DNA of 36,205 nucleotides from Gemmatimonadota bacterium (GTDB taxonomy: Bacteria > Gemmatimonadota > Gemmatimonadetes > Longimicrobiales > RSA9), in contig JACQPS010000088.1 in NCBI GenBank assembly GCA_016207445.1, positions 1-36,205 of the forward strand, in the 5' to 3' direction. Shown piece after piece: positions 6,904 to 15,334 of this stretch. Every line of letters begins with the position of its first letter. The first letter of the stretch is position 1. Below the pieces are notes generated by a model that made no database searches, had not been told where the DNA came from, and saw nothing but the letters and a program-made list of their open reading frames with translations. Made by a program: the position numbers and the translations under genes.

Positions 6904-8691
6904 ATGCAGCCATTCCTGCTCATACTGCTCTTGAGCGCGGTCGCGCCCCCGGCGCCCGGGTCGGCCAACCTGGCGCCCCCGGGGCGGCCGGCCAACCTGG
7001 CGCCCCCGGTGGCGGCAGCCGCGGTCGCGCCGCCCGTGCATGCGCTGCGCGCTCACCTCGCCGCGTTGCTGCGCACGGGGTGGCGTGGCGCGGAGTGGAG
7101 CGTGCTGGTGGTGTCGCTGGACCGGGGGGATACGCTGTTCGCCTACGACGCGCACCGGGCGCTGGCGCCGGCGTCGAACGTGAAACTGTTCACGGCGGCA
7201 GCGGCGCTCTACTACCTGGGGCCGGAGTTTCGTTATACCACTTTCCTGCTGACGAACGGCCGGATCGACGAGGGAGTGCTGGCCGGCGACGTGATCGTGT
7301 ACGGCACGGGGGACCCGACGCTCTCGGACCGGTTCTACGAAAGCAAGGTCAGCGTTTGGGAAATTTTTGCGGACTCGTTGCTCGCCCTCGGCGTGCGGGA
7401 GATCCGGGGCGAGGTGGTGGGCGACGCCTCCTACTTTGGCGGCCGATCGACAGGGCTGGGGTGGGAGCAGAGATACCGCAACGCGTGGTACGCGGCGCCG
7501 GCGAGCGCACTGTCGTTGAACGAGAACGTGGTCACGCTGCGCATCCGTCCGGCCGCGCAGGCGGGCTGGCGGCCGGAGATCCTGCTGGTGCCGGGGGGCG
7601 ATGGCATCGCGCTGGTGAACCAGGCGACGACGGTTCCGCGCGGGCGCGCGTGGATCAACGTCGACCGTGCGGCGTACGACGGCCCGATCGTCGTGCGCGG
7701 CCGGATCGCGCGCAGCCACCCCGGCCTGTGGCGCGCCGTGCCGGTGGCGGACCCGGCGCGGTTCGCCGCGGCCGTATTGCGGGAAGTCCTGGAAAGGAAG
7801 GGGATCCGGGTCGCGGGTGGCGTGCGCTCGGTCGTGCAGCCGGACCAGTCGCCCGTGACAGGGCGGCTCGTGTTCGCGCCCGCGTTCGATGATCGCCGGC
7901 CGCTGAGCGTGCTGGCCGTGCACCGTTCGCCGCCGCTGCTGGACATCCTGACGGTCGTGAACCAGAAGAGTCACAACTTCTACGCGGAACAGGTCCTGCG
8001 CACGATCGGGCGCGTGGCGCTGGATCGGGGCACGGCGGACGGCGGCGCGCACGCCATCCGCCACATGCTGGAACGCGAGACGTCCCTGGATTCGCTGGCG
8101 CTCGTGCTCTTGGACGGCTCCGGCCTGTCGCCGCTGAACCGCGCCAGCGCGCGCACGATCATCCATCTGCTCGGCTACATGGCGGCCTCGCCCATGGCCG
8201 ATGCGTTCTGGACGACGCTGCCGGAGGCCGGTGACCCGCACGGCCTGCGTCGCATGTACCGGACGGCGGCCGAACGGAACCTGCGGGCGAAGACGGGGAC
8301 GATCGAGCGCGTATCGGCGCTTTCGGGGTACGTGCGCACGGCGGAGGGGGAGCGGCTCGCGTTCAGCATCCTCAGCAACAAGGTGCCGTCCACGTGGAAG
8401 GCGAAGCGGGTCGAGGACGCGATCGGCGCGCGGCTGGCGGCGTTTCGCCGTGACGGTCCCGCGCTGAGCCGCGACCTGATCGCGCGCGCGGATCCGCCGC
8501 GTCCGGCCGAGCAGAAACCGGCGCGCCACGGGGCCGCCGTGGCGGCGCGGCGGCAGCACGTGATCCGGCGCGGCGACACGCTGGAGGGGATCGCCCAGCG
8601 TTACGGCGTCACGTTGAAAGCACTGCGCACGGCCAATCCGGGCTTGAATCCCCGGCGGCTCGTGCCGGGGAAGATCGTGCGGGTGCCGTGA
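6904..8691 (+). CDS. dacB: D-alanyl-D-alanine carboxypeptidase/endopeptidase (PBP4, peptidase S13) with C-terminal LysM
   Basis: A 595-residue exported wall enzyme that trims or cuts peptidoglycan cross-links. A signal peptide (MQPFLLILLLSAVAPPAPG) precedes a short spacer holding a duplicated ANLAPP word. The S13 catalytic motifs are S91-NVK94, S356-HN358 and K463-TG465, with the large S13 insertion between the first two. Residues 552-594 (HVIRRGDTLEGIAQRYG to LVPGKIVRVP) are a LysM peptidoglycan-binding domain. The LysM is not part of classical DacB, so this is a fusion that would tether the enzyme to glycan strands. A possible TTGGAA-19-GATAAC promoter ends 9 nt before ATG 6904, where no good Shine-Dalgarno exists. 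It converges with the NlpC/P60 gene; an inverted repeat lies between them. Confidence 0.93.
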   Translation: MQPFLLILLLSAVAPPAPGSANLAPPGRPANLAPPVAAAAVAPPVHALRAHLAALLRTGWRGAEWSVLVVSLDRGDTLFAYDAHRALAPASNVKLFTAAAALYYLGPEFRYTTFLLTNGRIDEGVLAGDVIVYGTGDPTLSDRFYESKVSVWEIFADSLLALGVREIRGEVVGDASYFGGRSTGLGWEQRYRNAWYAAPASALSLNENVVTLRIRPAAQAGWRPEILLVPGGDGIALVNQATTVPRGRAWINVDRAAYDGPIVVRGRIARSHPGLWRAVPVADPARFAAAVLREVLERKGIRVAGGVRSVVQPDQSPVTGRLVFAPAFDDRRPLSVLAVHRSPPLLDILTVVNQKSHNFYAEQVLRTIGRVALDRGTADGGAHAIRHMLERETSLDSLALVLLDGSGLSPLNRASARTIIHLLGYMAASPMADAFWTTLPEAGDPHGLRRMYRTAAERNLRAKTGTIERVSALSGYVRTAEGERLAFSILSNKVPSTWKAKRVEDAIGARLAAFRRDGPALSRDLIARADPPRPAEQKPARHGAAVAARRQHVIRRGDTLEGIAQRYGVTLKALRTANPGLNPRRLVPGKIVRVP

Positions 8692-8705
8692 GCAGTCGAC
8701 GGTGT

Positions 8706-8762
8706 ACAGTCCACAGTTGGCAGCTTCGGATGCCCGGAGACGAACTGTCAACTGTAAACTGT
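8706..8762. repeat. Intergenic imperfect inverted repeat, ACAGTT class
   Basis: Left arm ACAGTCCACAGTTGGCAG (8706-8723) and right arm CTGTCAACTGTAAACTGT (8745-8762) pair at 15 of 18 positions around a 21-base loop. Related words (GTCGACGGTGTAC, CAGCCGTAAAC) flank it on both sides. It lies between the convergent dacB and NlpC/P60 genes, which stop at 8691 and 8779. A similar word, CAGCCGTAATTTGCAGTT, occurs at about 25550-25567. Confidence 0.75.
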
Positions 8763-8778
8763 CAGCCGTAAACCGGTT

Positions 8779-9849
8779 CTAATCCGGCAGCACCCTTCTC
8801 GCCTCGACGAAGCCATCTCGCAAGCGGTGCTCGAGCTCGAGCTCACCGGTGAGGTCGTTCACTTCGACGCCGCCGTTCGAGAGCGCGGAATGGACGATAT
8901 GCGGCCCGCCGAGCGAGATGGCCACGTGCGTGATGCGCTCGGGTCCTTCGGCGAAAAAGAGCAGGTCTCCTGCCCGCGACGCCCCGAAATCCTGTCCCGC
9001 ATCGATGCGGACGCCGACCCGCGCCTGCTGGTCAGAGTCGCGCGGCAGCGCGAGGCCGTGCATCCAGAAGATGGACTGCACGAAGCCGGAGCAATCGGCG
9101 CCCGCGGGAGTGACGCCCCCCCACAAGTATGGTGTTGCGATCCAGCGCCGCGCAGTGCGGGTGAGGCTCTCGCCCATGGGCGGAAAGCGGTCGCGCAGCC
9201 GGTCGGCCTCGACCAGCTCGCCGTCACCCAGGCTGCCGCGGCGCCCGTCCGGCAAGCGGTAGCGATTCGGCGTGTCGCGGATGACGCGCGCGCCCCAGGG
9301 CAAGCGCGCGAAGGCGCGCTCGGCTTCGTCGACCAGTTCCGCACCGAGTGAAACGACGGGCTCGCCACCCTCCGAGCGCTCCCATGCCTGTGCCCACTCG
9401 GCCTCGCCGACCTCCACGTACCCCTGGTGCACCCAGCCAATGTAGCCATCCTCGCCTCGGACGCGCAGCCAGGATTCGCTGCGCGCGAGGAGGTCCAGGC
9501 GGTGCCCGAGCACGTACTGGGACAGCTGCGAGGCGCTGGCACGCGGCTCGGCCAGCACGGGCGCCAGCGCGGCACGTACGAGCCCGTAGCGGGCGGGGCC
9601 CAGCGCTGGATCCGGAAGCCGAATTACGCGGTCTACGAAGCGGGGCGGGCGCGGCAGCTCGGCGGCGCGAGTGGCGAGCTCATCGAGCGCGCCGCGGTCG
9701 GTCGTCTGCCCCACGAGCGCGACGCCGCCGCGCTTCGCCTCGACCCGGACTTCGAAGATCGCCGTGCGCGCGTCCGACGCGCGGGCAGCGCGCATCTGCC
9801 CGATCAGCTCTTCCAGCAGCTTGACCGTTCGCGAACCCTCAGCAGGCAT
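8779..9849 (-). CDS. NlpC/P60 cysteine peptidase with SH3-like domains (YkfC-like)
   Basis: 356 residues. The C-terminal NlpC/P60 domain has catalytic C253 in GADCSGFVQSIFW, H308 in ITHVAISLGG and a third polar residue, H320. Upstream lie two bacterial SH3-like segments, about 98-147 (with SWLRVRGEDGYIGWVHQGYV) and about 183-215. This is the arrangement of gamma-D-glutamyl-L-diamino-acid endopeptidases (YkfC, DPP-VI), which act on murein peptides. No signal peptide is visible (N-terminus MPAEGSRTVKLLEELIGQMR), so a cytoplasmic recycling role is plausible. Residues about 30-80 resemble a BON fold (VEAKRGGVALVGQTTDRGAL), which is weak. ATG 9849 was chosen because the domain order starts soon after and the next gene ends at 9896, giving a 46-base gap in a leftward operon. 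Confidence 0.85.
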   Translation of the reverse strand: MPAEGSRTVKLLEELIGQMRAARASDARTAIFEVRVEAKRGGVALVGQTTDRGALDELATRAAELPRPPRFVDRVIRLPDPALGPARYGLVRAALAPVLAEPRASASQLSQYVLGHRLDLLARSESWLRVRGEDGYIGWVHQGYVEVGEAEWAQAWERSEGGEPVVSLGAELVDEAERAFARLPWGARVIRDTPNRYRLPDGRRGSLGDGELVEADRLRDRFPPMGESLTRTARRWIATPYLWGGVTPAGADCSGFVQSIFWMHGLALPRDSDQQARVGVRIDAGQDFGASRAGDLLFFAEGPERITHVAISLGGPHIVHSALSNGGVEVNDLTGELELEHRLRDGFVEARRVLPD

Positions 9850-9895
9850 GGCACGGCTCCGCTCCGTCGCGGTTCGACTCCATGATCCAGCGCGG

Positions 9896-10186
9896 TCAGG
9901 CGCGCAGCACGGCCGATGCCAGACGCTGCAGGCGCGCGAGGTAGAGCGAACGCGGCGTGTGCAGAATGAGCGGGTGGAAGCGCCGGCACGGTCGGCAGTC
10001 CAGGTCGAAACCGCCGCACCCCGAGGGCAGAACTGCCCGGAGGCGCGTGTTCGGTCGGGCCTCGAGCAGCTCACCACAGCAGGGACAGCGAGCATCGGTT
10101 CGCTGCGCGAGCTGCGCCTGGATTGCCCGACGCTGCCGGCCGGTGAACGAGCGCCAGGCGGAACGGCGCGGCCCCGGTCGCATCAT
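9896..10186 (-). CDS. Small protein with a four-cysteine zinc-ribbon-like motif, unknown function
   Basis: 96 residues, not a family I recognise. It has a basic N-terminus (MRPGPRRSAWRSFTGRQRRA), then ARCPCCGELLEAR and, 20 or so residues on, SGCGGFDLDCRPCRRFHPLI. The CPCC and CRPC pairs could bind one zinc ion like a ribbon. The C-terminus is a basic helix (LYLARLQRLASAVLRA). ATG 10186 is preferred over an in-frame ATG 21 bases upstream because AAGGAG lies 5 bases before it. It sits between a small unknown gene and the NlpC/P60 gene, all leftward with gaps of 78 and 46 bases, so they are probably cotranscribed. It could be a small nucleic-acid-binding protein, which is a guess from the charge and zinc motif. 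Confidence 0.68.
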   Translation of the reverse strand: MMRPGPRRSAWRSFTGRQRRAIQAQLAQRTDARCPCCGELLEARPNTRLRAVLPSGCGGFDLDCRPCRRFHPLILHTPRSLYLARLQRLASAVLRA

Positions 10187-10264
10187 GGCAGCTCCTTCTC
10201 CAACCATTCCCCGCTGGCTTCCCCAACCATTCCCCGAGGGCGCCTTCGTGCAAGCGGCGTTCCT

Positions 10265-10579
10265 CTAGGCCGGCGCCGCACCGGTTCCCTCGCGTACCTT
10301 GCCGGCCAGCGGTGTGCCGGTGGCGGGCTCGCCGATCCGCGAAGCGCGCGTCGCGGCCACGCGCAGCCGCCGCCGCAGCTCTACGAGTGACATCGTGCGC
10401 ACCGTCCGCTCGGCGCTCTCCAGTGTTTGCCACCGCACCTCCGGCAGGGGCAGCTCAACGGACGCGTCGGCCGCCGGACGAAAGATCAGGACCCAGCGGC
10501 CGTGGTGACGCGGCGTCGCCTCCTCCCGGGCGGTTGCGACCCAGGCGCGGCCAGCATCATCGGTGAACTGCTTCGGCAT
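10265..10579 (-). CDS. Small hypothetical protein, first gene of a leftward trio
   Basis: 104 residues. The start is well defined: AAAGGAG lies 8 bases before ATG 10579. The N-terminal half looks like a small beta-sheet domain (MPKQFTDDAGRAWVATAREE, then HGRWVLIFRPA and ELPLPEVRWQTLESAERTV). A helical arginine-rich stretch follows (MSLVELRRRLRVAATRA), with a low-complexity tail. I do not recognise a family and assign no function. A TTGACC word lies at about 10632-10637 on its strand, but no convincing -10 box accompanies it. It is divergent from the TM-helix channel-like gene at 10715. Confidence 0.65.
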   Translation of the reverse strand: MPKQFTDDAGRAWVATAREEATPRHHGRWVLIFRPAADASVELPLPEVRWQTLESAERTVRTMSLVELRRRLRVAATRASRIGEPATGTPLAGKVREGTGAAPA

Positions 10580-10714
10580 GCTCACGTCTCCTTTGGCTGC
10601 GCGCGCGAACAGGTCGGCCAGCGCCGCGGATCGGTCAACCGCCGCATCGGCCCGGCACCCCTTGCGCGCACGGCGGTCCCGCGCCACGCTTGAGCGCGCC
10701 ACCCTGGAGGTGCG

Positions 10715-11500
10715 ATGCCAGAGTCGCTCGCCGACCGCCTGGAAGAAGGCGTCCAGGAGATCATGCTGTTCCTGCCCCAGCTCGCCGCCGCGCTGGGGAT
10801 TCTCCTCGCCGGCTACGCCGTCGCCAAGATGGTGGAGCGCGGTACGGACGCGTTGCTGCACCGGATCGGGTTCGACCGCTGGATGCGCGAGGGCGGCGTG
10901 ACCGAGGCGCTGGAACGCGCCGGCACCCGCCTGGATCCCTCGACCGTCCTGGCCAAGCTCATTTTCTGGACCGTCATGCTGCTGGTGGTGCTGCTCGCGG
11001 CCAACGCGATGGGCCTCGTGGTCGTGAGCGCGCTCTTCCGCGAGCTGCTCGGCTACATCCCCAACGTGATCGCCGCGGTCATCGTGCTGGTCCTGGGCAT
11101 CGTGCTCGGCGAGTTCGTCAAGGACCTGGTCCTCGCCTCGGCGGGCGGGGTGCCGGGCGTGCCCACGCTCGCCCGCGCCGCGAAAGGCGCCGTGATCATC
11201 CTGGCCGTGTTCATGGCGCTGGAGCAGCTCCAGATCGCGCAGGACATCGTGCTCGTGGCCTTCATCGCGGTCGTGGGCGCCGCCGCGCTGGCGGCCGGCA
11301 TCGCTTTCGGGCTGGGCGGCCGCGACATCGCGGCCGAGCTGGCCCGCGAGTGGTACGAGCGCACGCGCCGCCGCGCAGCGCAGGTGGAAGCGTCCGATCC
11401 GGACGAGGATTCCGATCCGCGGCCACCCCGGATGACCCCGCCACTGCCGTCGGGGTCGCCGCCGCAGCCCCCCGCGCCACCCGTCGAAAGGGGCGACTGA
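10715..11500 (+). CDS. Conserved-TM-helix (MscS-like) membrane protein
   Basis: 261 residues with four or five membrane segments, seen at about 16-38, 82-106, 118-140, 155-172 and 176-196. The glycine-rich segment near GIAFGLGGRDIAAELAREWYER resembles the pore helix and junction of the mechanosensitive-channel TM-helix family (PF05552). The cytosolic vestibule of true MscS channels is absent, so it should be called MscS-like rather than a channel. The C-terminal 50 residues are acidic and then Pro-rich (DPDEDSDPRPP). ATG 10715 follows TGGAGG with 5 bases spacing. A 10-bp hairpin begins 3 bases after the stop. Confidence 0.75.
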   Translation: MPESLADRLEEGVQEIMLFLPQLAAALGILLAGYAVAKMVERGTDALLHRIGFDRWMREGGVTEALERAGTRLDPSTVLAKLIFWTVMLLVVLLAANAMGLVVVSALFRELLGYIPNVIAAVIVLVLGIVLGEFVKDLVLASAGGVPGVPTLARAAKGAVIILAVFMALEQLQIAQDIVLVAFIAVVGAAALAAGIAFGLGGRDIAAELAREWYERTRRRAAQVEASDPDEDSDPRPPRMTPPLPSGSPPQPPAPPVERGD

Positions 11501-11502
11501 AA

Positions 11503-11526
11503 CGGCGCATGCCAGAGCATGCGCCG
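11503..11526 (+). terminator. Perfect hairpin after the MscS-like gene
   Basis: CGGCGCATGC and GCATGCGCCG form a perfect 10-bp stem with a CAGA tetraloop. It starts 3 bases after the stop codon at 11500. No U-tract follows, so it may be a Rho-assisted terminator or a 3'-end stabiliser. Confidence 0.6.
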
Positions 11527-11613
11527 CACCCTGGCAAAGCTTAGCGCTTCCCCGCCGAATCTGGCAACCCGCCCTTGCGGCTCGCCCGGGTGGGCAAGGA
11601 TTTTTGCCGCCCG

Positions 11614-12558
11614 ATGAACGAGCCGAAAACGTCCGCTGGAACGAGCAGCACGGAAGCCGCGGCCGAGGCGGCGGCGCCGGTCCCCGCGCCCGTGAGCACG
11701 GACGCGGGGCTGCTGCTCATGGTGGTGATCTGGGCGGTGAACTTCTCGGTGATCAAGGTCGCGCTCGCCGCGCTGCAGCCGCTCACGGTGAATGCGCTGC
11801 GCTTCCCGCTGGCAGCGCTCACGGTGTACCTGATCCTGCGGCGGCGCGCGCTCATCTTCCCCAGCCGCGAGCACGTGGCGCGAGTGCTCGTGCTGGGTCT
11901 CCTGGGCAACATCGTGTACCAGTTCCTGTTCATCTACGGCGTCGCCCGCACGCGCGCGGGGAACGCGGCCCTGCTGCTGGCGGGAACTCCGATGCTGACG
12001 GCGTTGCTGTCCGCGGCGGTCGGGCACGAGCGCGTGGGGGCACGGGTCTGGCTGGGCGTGCTCGCGACGCTCGCCGGCATGGGCTTCGTGGTGGCCGGCG
12101 GCGCCGCGCACCCGGAGCTGGGCGGCGGTTTTCTGGGGAACCTGCTGCTGCTGGGCGCCTCACTAGCCTGGGCGGCGTACACGGTGGGAGCACGAAACCT
12201 GGTCGATACGTACGGCCCGGTGCCGGTCACAGCCTGGACGCTCTGGATCGGCGCCGTCGGGCTCCTGCTCGCCGGGTTGCCCACGCTTCCCCGCGTCGAC
12301 TGGAGCGGCACGCCGCTGCTGGTGTGGGCGGCGGTCGCGTATGCGGGAGCGCTCAGCATCGGCCTGGCCTACCTCCTGTGGTACCGCGGCGTCCACTACA
12401 TCGGGAGCACGCGCACGGCGATGTACTCCAATCTCGTGCCGGTCGTAGCCCTCGCGGTGGCGTGGCTCTGGTTGGGAGAGGTGCCCACGCTCTGGCAGAT
12501 CACGGGCGCGGCCGTGATCATCGGCGGCGTCACGCTCGCGCGGCGCACGGAGGCGTGA
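11614..12558 (+). CDS. EamA/DMT-family transporter
   Basis: 314 residues with ten predicted membrane segments in two EamA repeats: about 28-160 (LLLMVVIWAVNFSVIKVALA onward, with LGNIVYQFLFIYGVARTRAG) and about 170-308 (ASLAWAAYTVGARNLVDTYG, ending VAWLWLGEVPTLWQITGAAVIIGGV). These drug/metabolite transporters export amino acids, nucleosides or similar small molecules; the substrate cannot be read from sequence. ATG 11614 is preceded by an Ala/Pro-rich cytosolic N-terminus (about 25 residues). An upstream TTG at 11575 is in frame but adds residues unlike the family. A possible TTGCGG-18-GATTTT promoter lies just before the ATG, which is weak. An MFS transporter follows after 50 bases on the same strand. 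Confidence 0.88.
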   Translation: MNEPKTSAGTSSTEAAAEAAAPVPAPVSTDAGLLLMVVIWAVNFSVIKVALAALQPLTVNALRFPLAALTVYLILRRRALIFPSREHVARVLVLGLLGNIVYQFLFIYGVARTRAGNAALLLAGTPMLTALLSAAVGHERVGARVWLGVLATLAGMGFVVAGGAAHPELGGGFLGNLLLLGASLAWAAYTVGARNLVDTYGPVPVTAWTLWIGAVGLLLAGLPTLPRVDWSGTPLLVWAAVAYAGALSIGLAYLLWYRGVHYIGSTRTAMYSNLVPVVALAVAWLWLGEVPTLWQITGAAVIIGGVTLARRTEA

Positions 12559-12608
12559 CGGCTGCGGCCGGGCCCCCACGTGCACGCGCACGCGTAGCGG
12601 GAGGATGA

Positions 12609-13841
12609 GTGCGAGGGTACCGCAGGCTCCAGGAGTACGGCCTCACGGCCGGCACGCTCGGCTCGACCGCCGGCCAGACCGTCATGGTGGCGGTGTTGCC
12701 GGTGCTGCTGGCCCGTTACGCCCCTTCGGCCGTCTGGATCGGCTTCGCGATCGGTGGGGAAGGCATCATCGCGCTGGTGGTGCCCTACTGGATCGGGTAC
12801 CTGAGCGATCACCTGCCGCACCGCCTCGCCCGCCGCTTCGGCCGCCGCACTTTCTTCCTGCTCGCGTGCGCGCCGCTCATGGCGCTCTCGGTCGCGGTCG
12901 CACCGTTCCTCCGCGGCTACTGGCCGCTGGCCGCGGCGGGTCTCGTCTACTTCGCCGCGCTGCACGGCTACCTCGCGCCGCTCTGGGCCCTCATGGTCGA
13001 CGCCGTGCCCGACGAGCGGCGCGGGCGCGTGCACGGGGTGCGCGGCGCGCTGCACGCGGCGGGGTTGGGCTACGGCCTGGTCGCCGGCGGACTGCTGTAC
13101 GCGATCTGGCCGCCGCTGCCGTTCCTGGTGGCGGCGCTGCTGATCGCGGCCACCACCGCGCTGACCGTGGCGGCGGCGCCGCCGAGCAGCCGTAACCGCG
13201 AGCTACACGAGGAGCCTGGCCCGGGCGAAGCGATCCGGATCTGGCACGACCTGCGCAACCGGCCGGCGATCCGCTGGTTCCTGATCGCGAACGCGCTCTG
13301 GACCGGCGCCGTGGACGGGATCCGGCCCTACGTGTTCCTGTTCGCCGTGGCCGTGCTGGGGATCACGGTGGCGGAGGCATCCCTCGTGCTCACGCTGCTC
13401 GTGGCGGGGCTCGGCCTGGGCGCCGTGATCCTCGGGCACCTCGGAGATCGCCACGGCCGCGACCGGCTGCTGGTCGCGGGCGCGGTCGTGACCGGCGTCG
13501 CCATGATGTTCGGCCTGGTCGTGCGCACGGTGCCCGCGGCCGTGGCGCTCCTGCTGGGGTCGGGGCTGGGCGCGGCCGCGCTGATCGCACTGCCCTATCC
13601 GCTGTTCGCGCGGCTGGTCGGAAGCCGGGCCGTCGGCCGCTACACGGGGCTCTACATCCTGACGGTGGGGTTGGGGCGGATCGTGGCACCGGTGCTGGTC
13701 GGCGCGGCCATCGATCTGGGATCGCCGCTCTTTCCGGAGACGAAGGGCTACCCGCTCATGTGGCCGGTGGCAGGAGCGCTGGCGTTGACGGGCGCCGCCG
13801 CGCTCGTGCGCGCGATCAGGGCGCCAGCGCCGAGTTGTTGA
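12609..13841 (+). CDS. Major facilitator superfamily transporter
   Basis: 410 residues with about 12 membrane segments. The loop between helices 2 and 3 (GYLSDHLPHRLARRFGRRTF) is an expanded version of the MFS A motif, and its equivalent in the second half is GHLGDRHGRDRLL. The spacing of the first loop, with its FGRR ending, recalls sugar-type (SLC45-like) MFS proteins, but the substrate is unknown. The start is GTG 12609: GGGAGG lies 5 bases before it. An ATG 4 bases upstream (12605) belongs to a different frame with no membrane character. The 3' end overlaps the convergent pncB gene by 26 bases. It follows the EamA gene closely, so the two are likely cotranscribed. Confidence 0.9.
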   Translation: MRGYRRLQEYGLTAGTLGSTAGQTVMVAVLPVLLARYAPSAVWIGFAIGGEGIIALVVPYWIGYLSDHLPHRLARRFGRRTFFLLACAPLMALSVAVAPFLRGYWPLAAAGLVYFAALHGYLAPLWALMVDAVPDERRGRVHGVRGALHAAGLGYGLVAGGLLYAIWPPLPFLVAALLIAATTALTVAAAPPSSRNRELHEEPGPGEAIRIWHDLRNRPAIRWFLIANALWTGAVDGIRPYVFLFAVAVLGITVAEASLVLTLLVAGLGLGAVILGHLGDRHGRDRLLVAGAVVTGVAMMFGLVVRTVPAAVALLLGSGLGAAALIALPYPLFARLVGSRAVGRYTGLYILTVGLGRIVAPVLVGAAIDLGSPLFPETKGYPLMWPVAGALALTGAAALVRAIRAPAPSC

Positions 13842-15303
13842 GGCCGCGCGCGCGCAGCACGAGCCGCGTCTTGCGCTGGTGCAGGCCCAGCTCCAGCCCG
13901 ACCGGATAGATGTGCGGATTGACCAGGCGCTTGATGCCACCGTGGAAGCGGCTCAGTTCCTCCTGCGCGTACCGGCGCACCTGCTCGAGGGGCGGCGGGT
14001 CGTATACGCGCTTGCCGCCGCGGTACACCGGCACCAGCAGCTCCTCGTACGGCGACCCCGAAGGAAAGTGTTTGCGCCGCGTCATGTCCAGCGGGTCCGC
14101 CATCACCGCATCCGCCGGCGGCGGATACTCCTCATCGTAGATCATGTCGCCGATGAACTCGCCCCCGGCGAAGTAGCGCCGGACCTGGAGCACCCCCGGC
14201 GTTGTGATTTTCGCCGCCTGTTCGGAGACCTTGATGCGGTGCTCCCACTTGCCGCCCCTCGGCCGGACGGCCGTCAGCTTGTAGACCCCGCCCAGCGCAG
14301 GATGGTCATAGCCCGTGACCAGGCGGGTGCCCACGCCCCAGACCACGATCTTCGCACCCTGCAGCTTCAGGCTGGTGATCACGTGCTCGTCCAGCTCGTT
14401 ACTCGCCAGGATCGTGGTGTCGGTGAAGCCGGCGTCGTCGAGAATCTTGCGCGCCTGGATGCTGAGGTACGCGAGGTCGCCCGAATCGAGCCGGATGCCG
14501 AGCAGCCGCTGCCCCCGCTCGCGCAGCCAGCGCCCGATCTCGACAGCGTGGCGCACGCCCTGGAGCGTTTCGTAGGTGTCCACCAGAAAAACGCAGTTGT
14601 TCGGCATCGACTCCGCGTATGCGCGGAACGCGTCCAGCTCGGTCTCGAACGACATGATCCAGCTGTGCGCCTGCGTGCCGCGTACCGGGATGCCGTACAG
14701 CTTCCCCGCCAGGACGTTCGACGTCGCGACGCAGCCGCCCACGTACGCGGCCCGGCTCGCCGAAAGCCCGCCATCGATTCCCTGCGCCCGGCGCAGCCCG
14801 AACTCGATCACCGGCTCGCCTTGCGCAGCCATGCAGACCCGGGCGGCCTTCGTCGCGATCAGGCTCTGGAAGTTCAGGATGTTGAGCAGCGCGGTCTCGA
14901 GCAGCTGTGCCTGGATGATGGGGCCCCGCACCCGCGCGATCGGCTCCTGTGGAAACACGACCCGCCCCTCCGGAACCACGTCCAGATCGCAGCTGCAGCG
15001 CAGCTCCGACAGGTAGCCGAGGAAGTCGCGCTGGAAGAGCGGCTTGCCGTCCGAGCCGACCAGCCCTGCCAGATACTCCAGGTCGTCCGCCTCGAAGCGG
15101 AAGCGCTCCAGGTACTCCATAACCGTGGCCTGACCGCAGCTCAGCGTGAAGCCACCCTCGAACGGGTTGCTTCGGAACAGCACGTTGAACACCGCCTCCT
15201 GCTCGCCGCGACCGGAGCGCCAGTACGCGTACGCCATGGTCAGCTCGTACAGGTCCGTCACCAGCCCGAGGCCGCCGCGGTAAACCCGATCGAGAATGCT
15301 CAA
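13816..15303 (-). CDS. pncB: Nicotinate phosphoribosyltransferase
   Basis: 495 residues. It converts nicotinate, PRPP and ATP to nicotinate mononucleotide in the Preiss-Handler NAD salvage route. Family features are the N-terminal LVTDLYELTMAYAYW, FRSNPFEGGFTLSCG, EFGLRRAQGIDGGLSASRAAYVGG, GTQAHSWIMSFETELDAF, the conserved IRLDSGDLAYLS, and IVVWGVGTRLVTGYDHPALGGVYKL. Length fits the longer bacterial/eukaryotic NAPRTase type. The start is TTG 15303, supported by GGAGG four bases upstream and by the canonical N-terminus; no usable ATG lies near. The stop overlaps the convergent MFS gene. A 31-bp tandem repeat lies upstream, and a TAATCT-like box on its strand is the only promoter hint. Confidence 0.95.
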   Translation of the reverse strand: MSILDRVYRGGLGLVTDLYELTMAYAYWRSGRGEQEAVFNVLFRSNPFEGGFTLSCGQATVMEYLERFRFEADDLEYLAGLVGSDGKPLFQRDFLGYLSELRCSCDLDVVPEGRVVFPQEPIARVRGPIIQAQLLETALLNILNFQSLIATKAARVCMAAQGEPVIEFGLRRAQGIDGGLSASRAAYVGGCVATSNVLAGKLYGIPVRGTQAHSWIMSFETELDAFRAYAESMPNNCVFLVDTYETLQGVRHAVEIGRWLRERGQRLLGIRLDSGDLAYLSIQARKILDDAGFTDTTILASNELDEHVITSLKLQGAKIVVWGVGTRLVTGYDHPALGGVYKLTAVRPRGGKWEHRIKVSEQAAKITTPGVLQVRRYFAGGEFIGDMIYDEEYPPPADAVMADPLDMTRRKHFPSGSPYEELLVPVYRGGKRVYDPPPLEQVRRYAQEELSRFHGGIKRLVNPHIYPVGLELGLHQRKTRLVLRARGLNNSALAP

Positions 15304-15334
15304 GGAGCCTCCAGCGAAGAGTCACCGTAGATTA

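Noticed and set aside
6391..8751. Very long minus-strand open frame (786 codons) covering the dacB region
   Set aside because: Only the last 124 codons are the real acpS gene. The rest is antisense to dacB, has low-complexity Arg/His-rich content and no start or ribosome site; long open antisense frames are expected at this GC content.
12605..13195. ATG at 12605 opening a different frame over the MFS gene
   Set aside because: Its product is Arg/Ala/Pro-rich with no membrane segments. The GTG at 12609 in the other frame gives a full 12-helix transporter.
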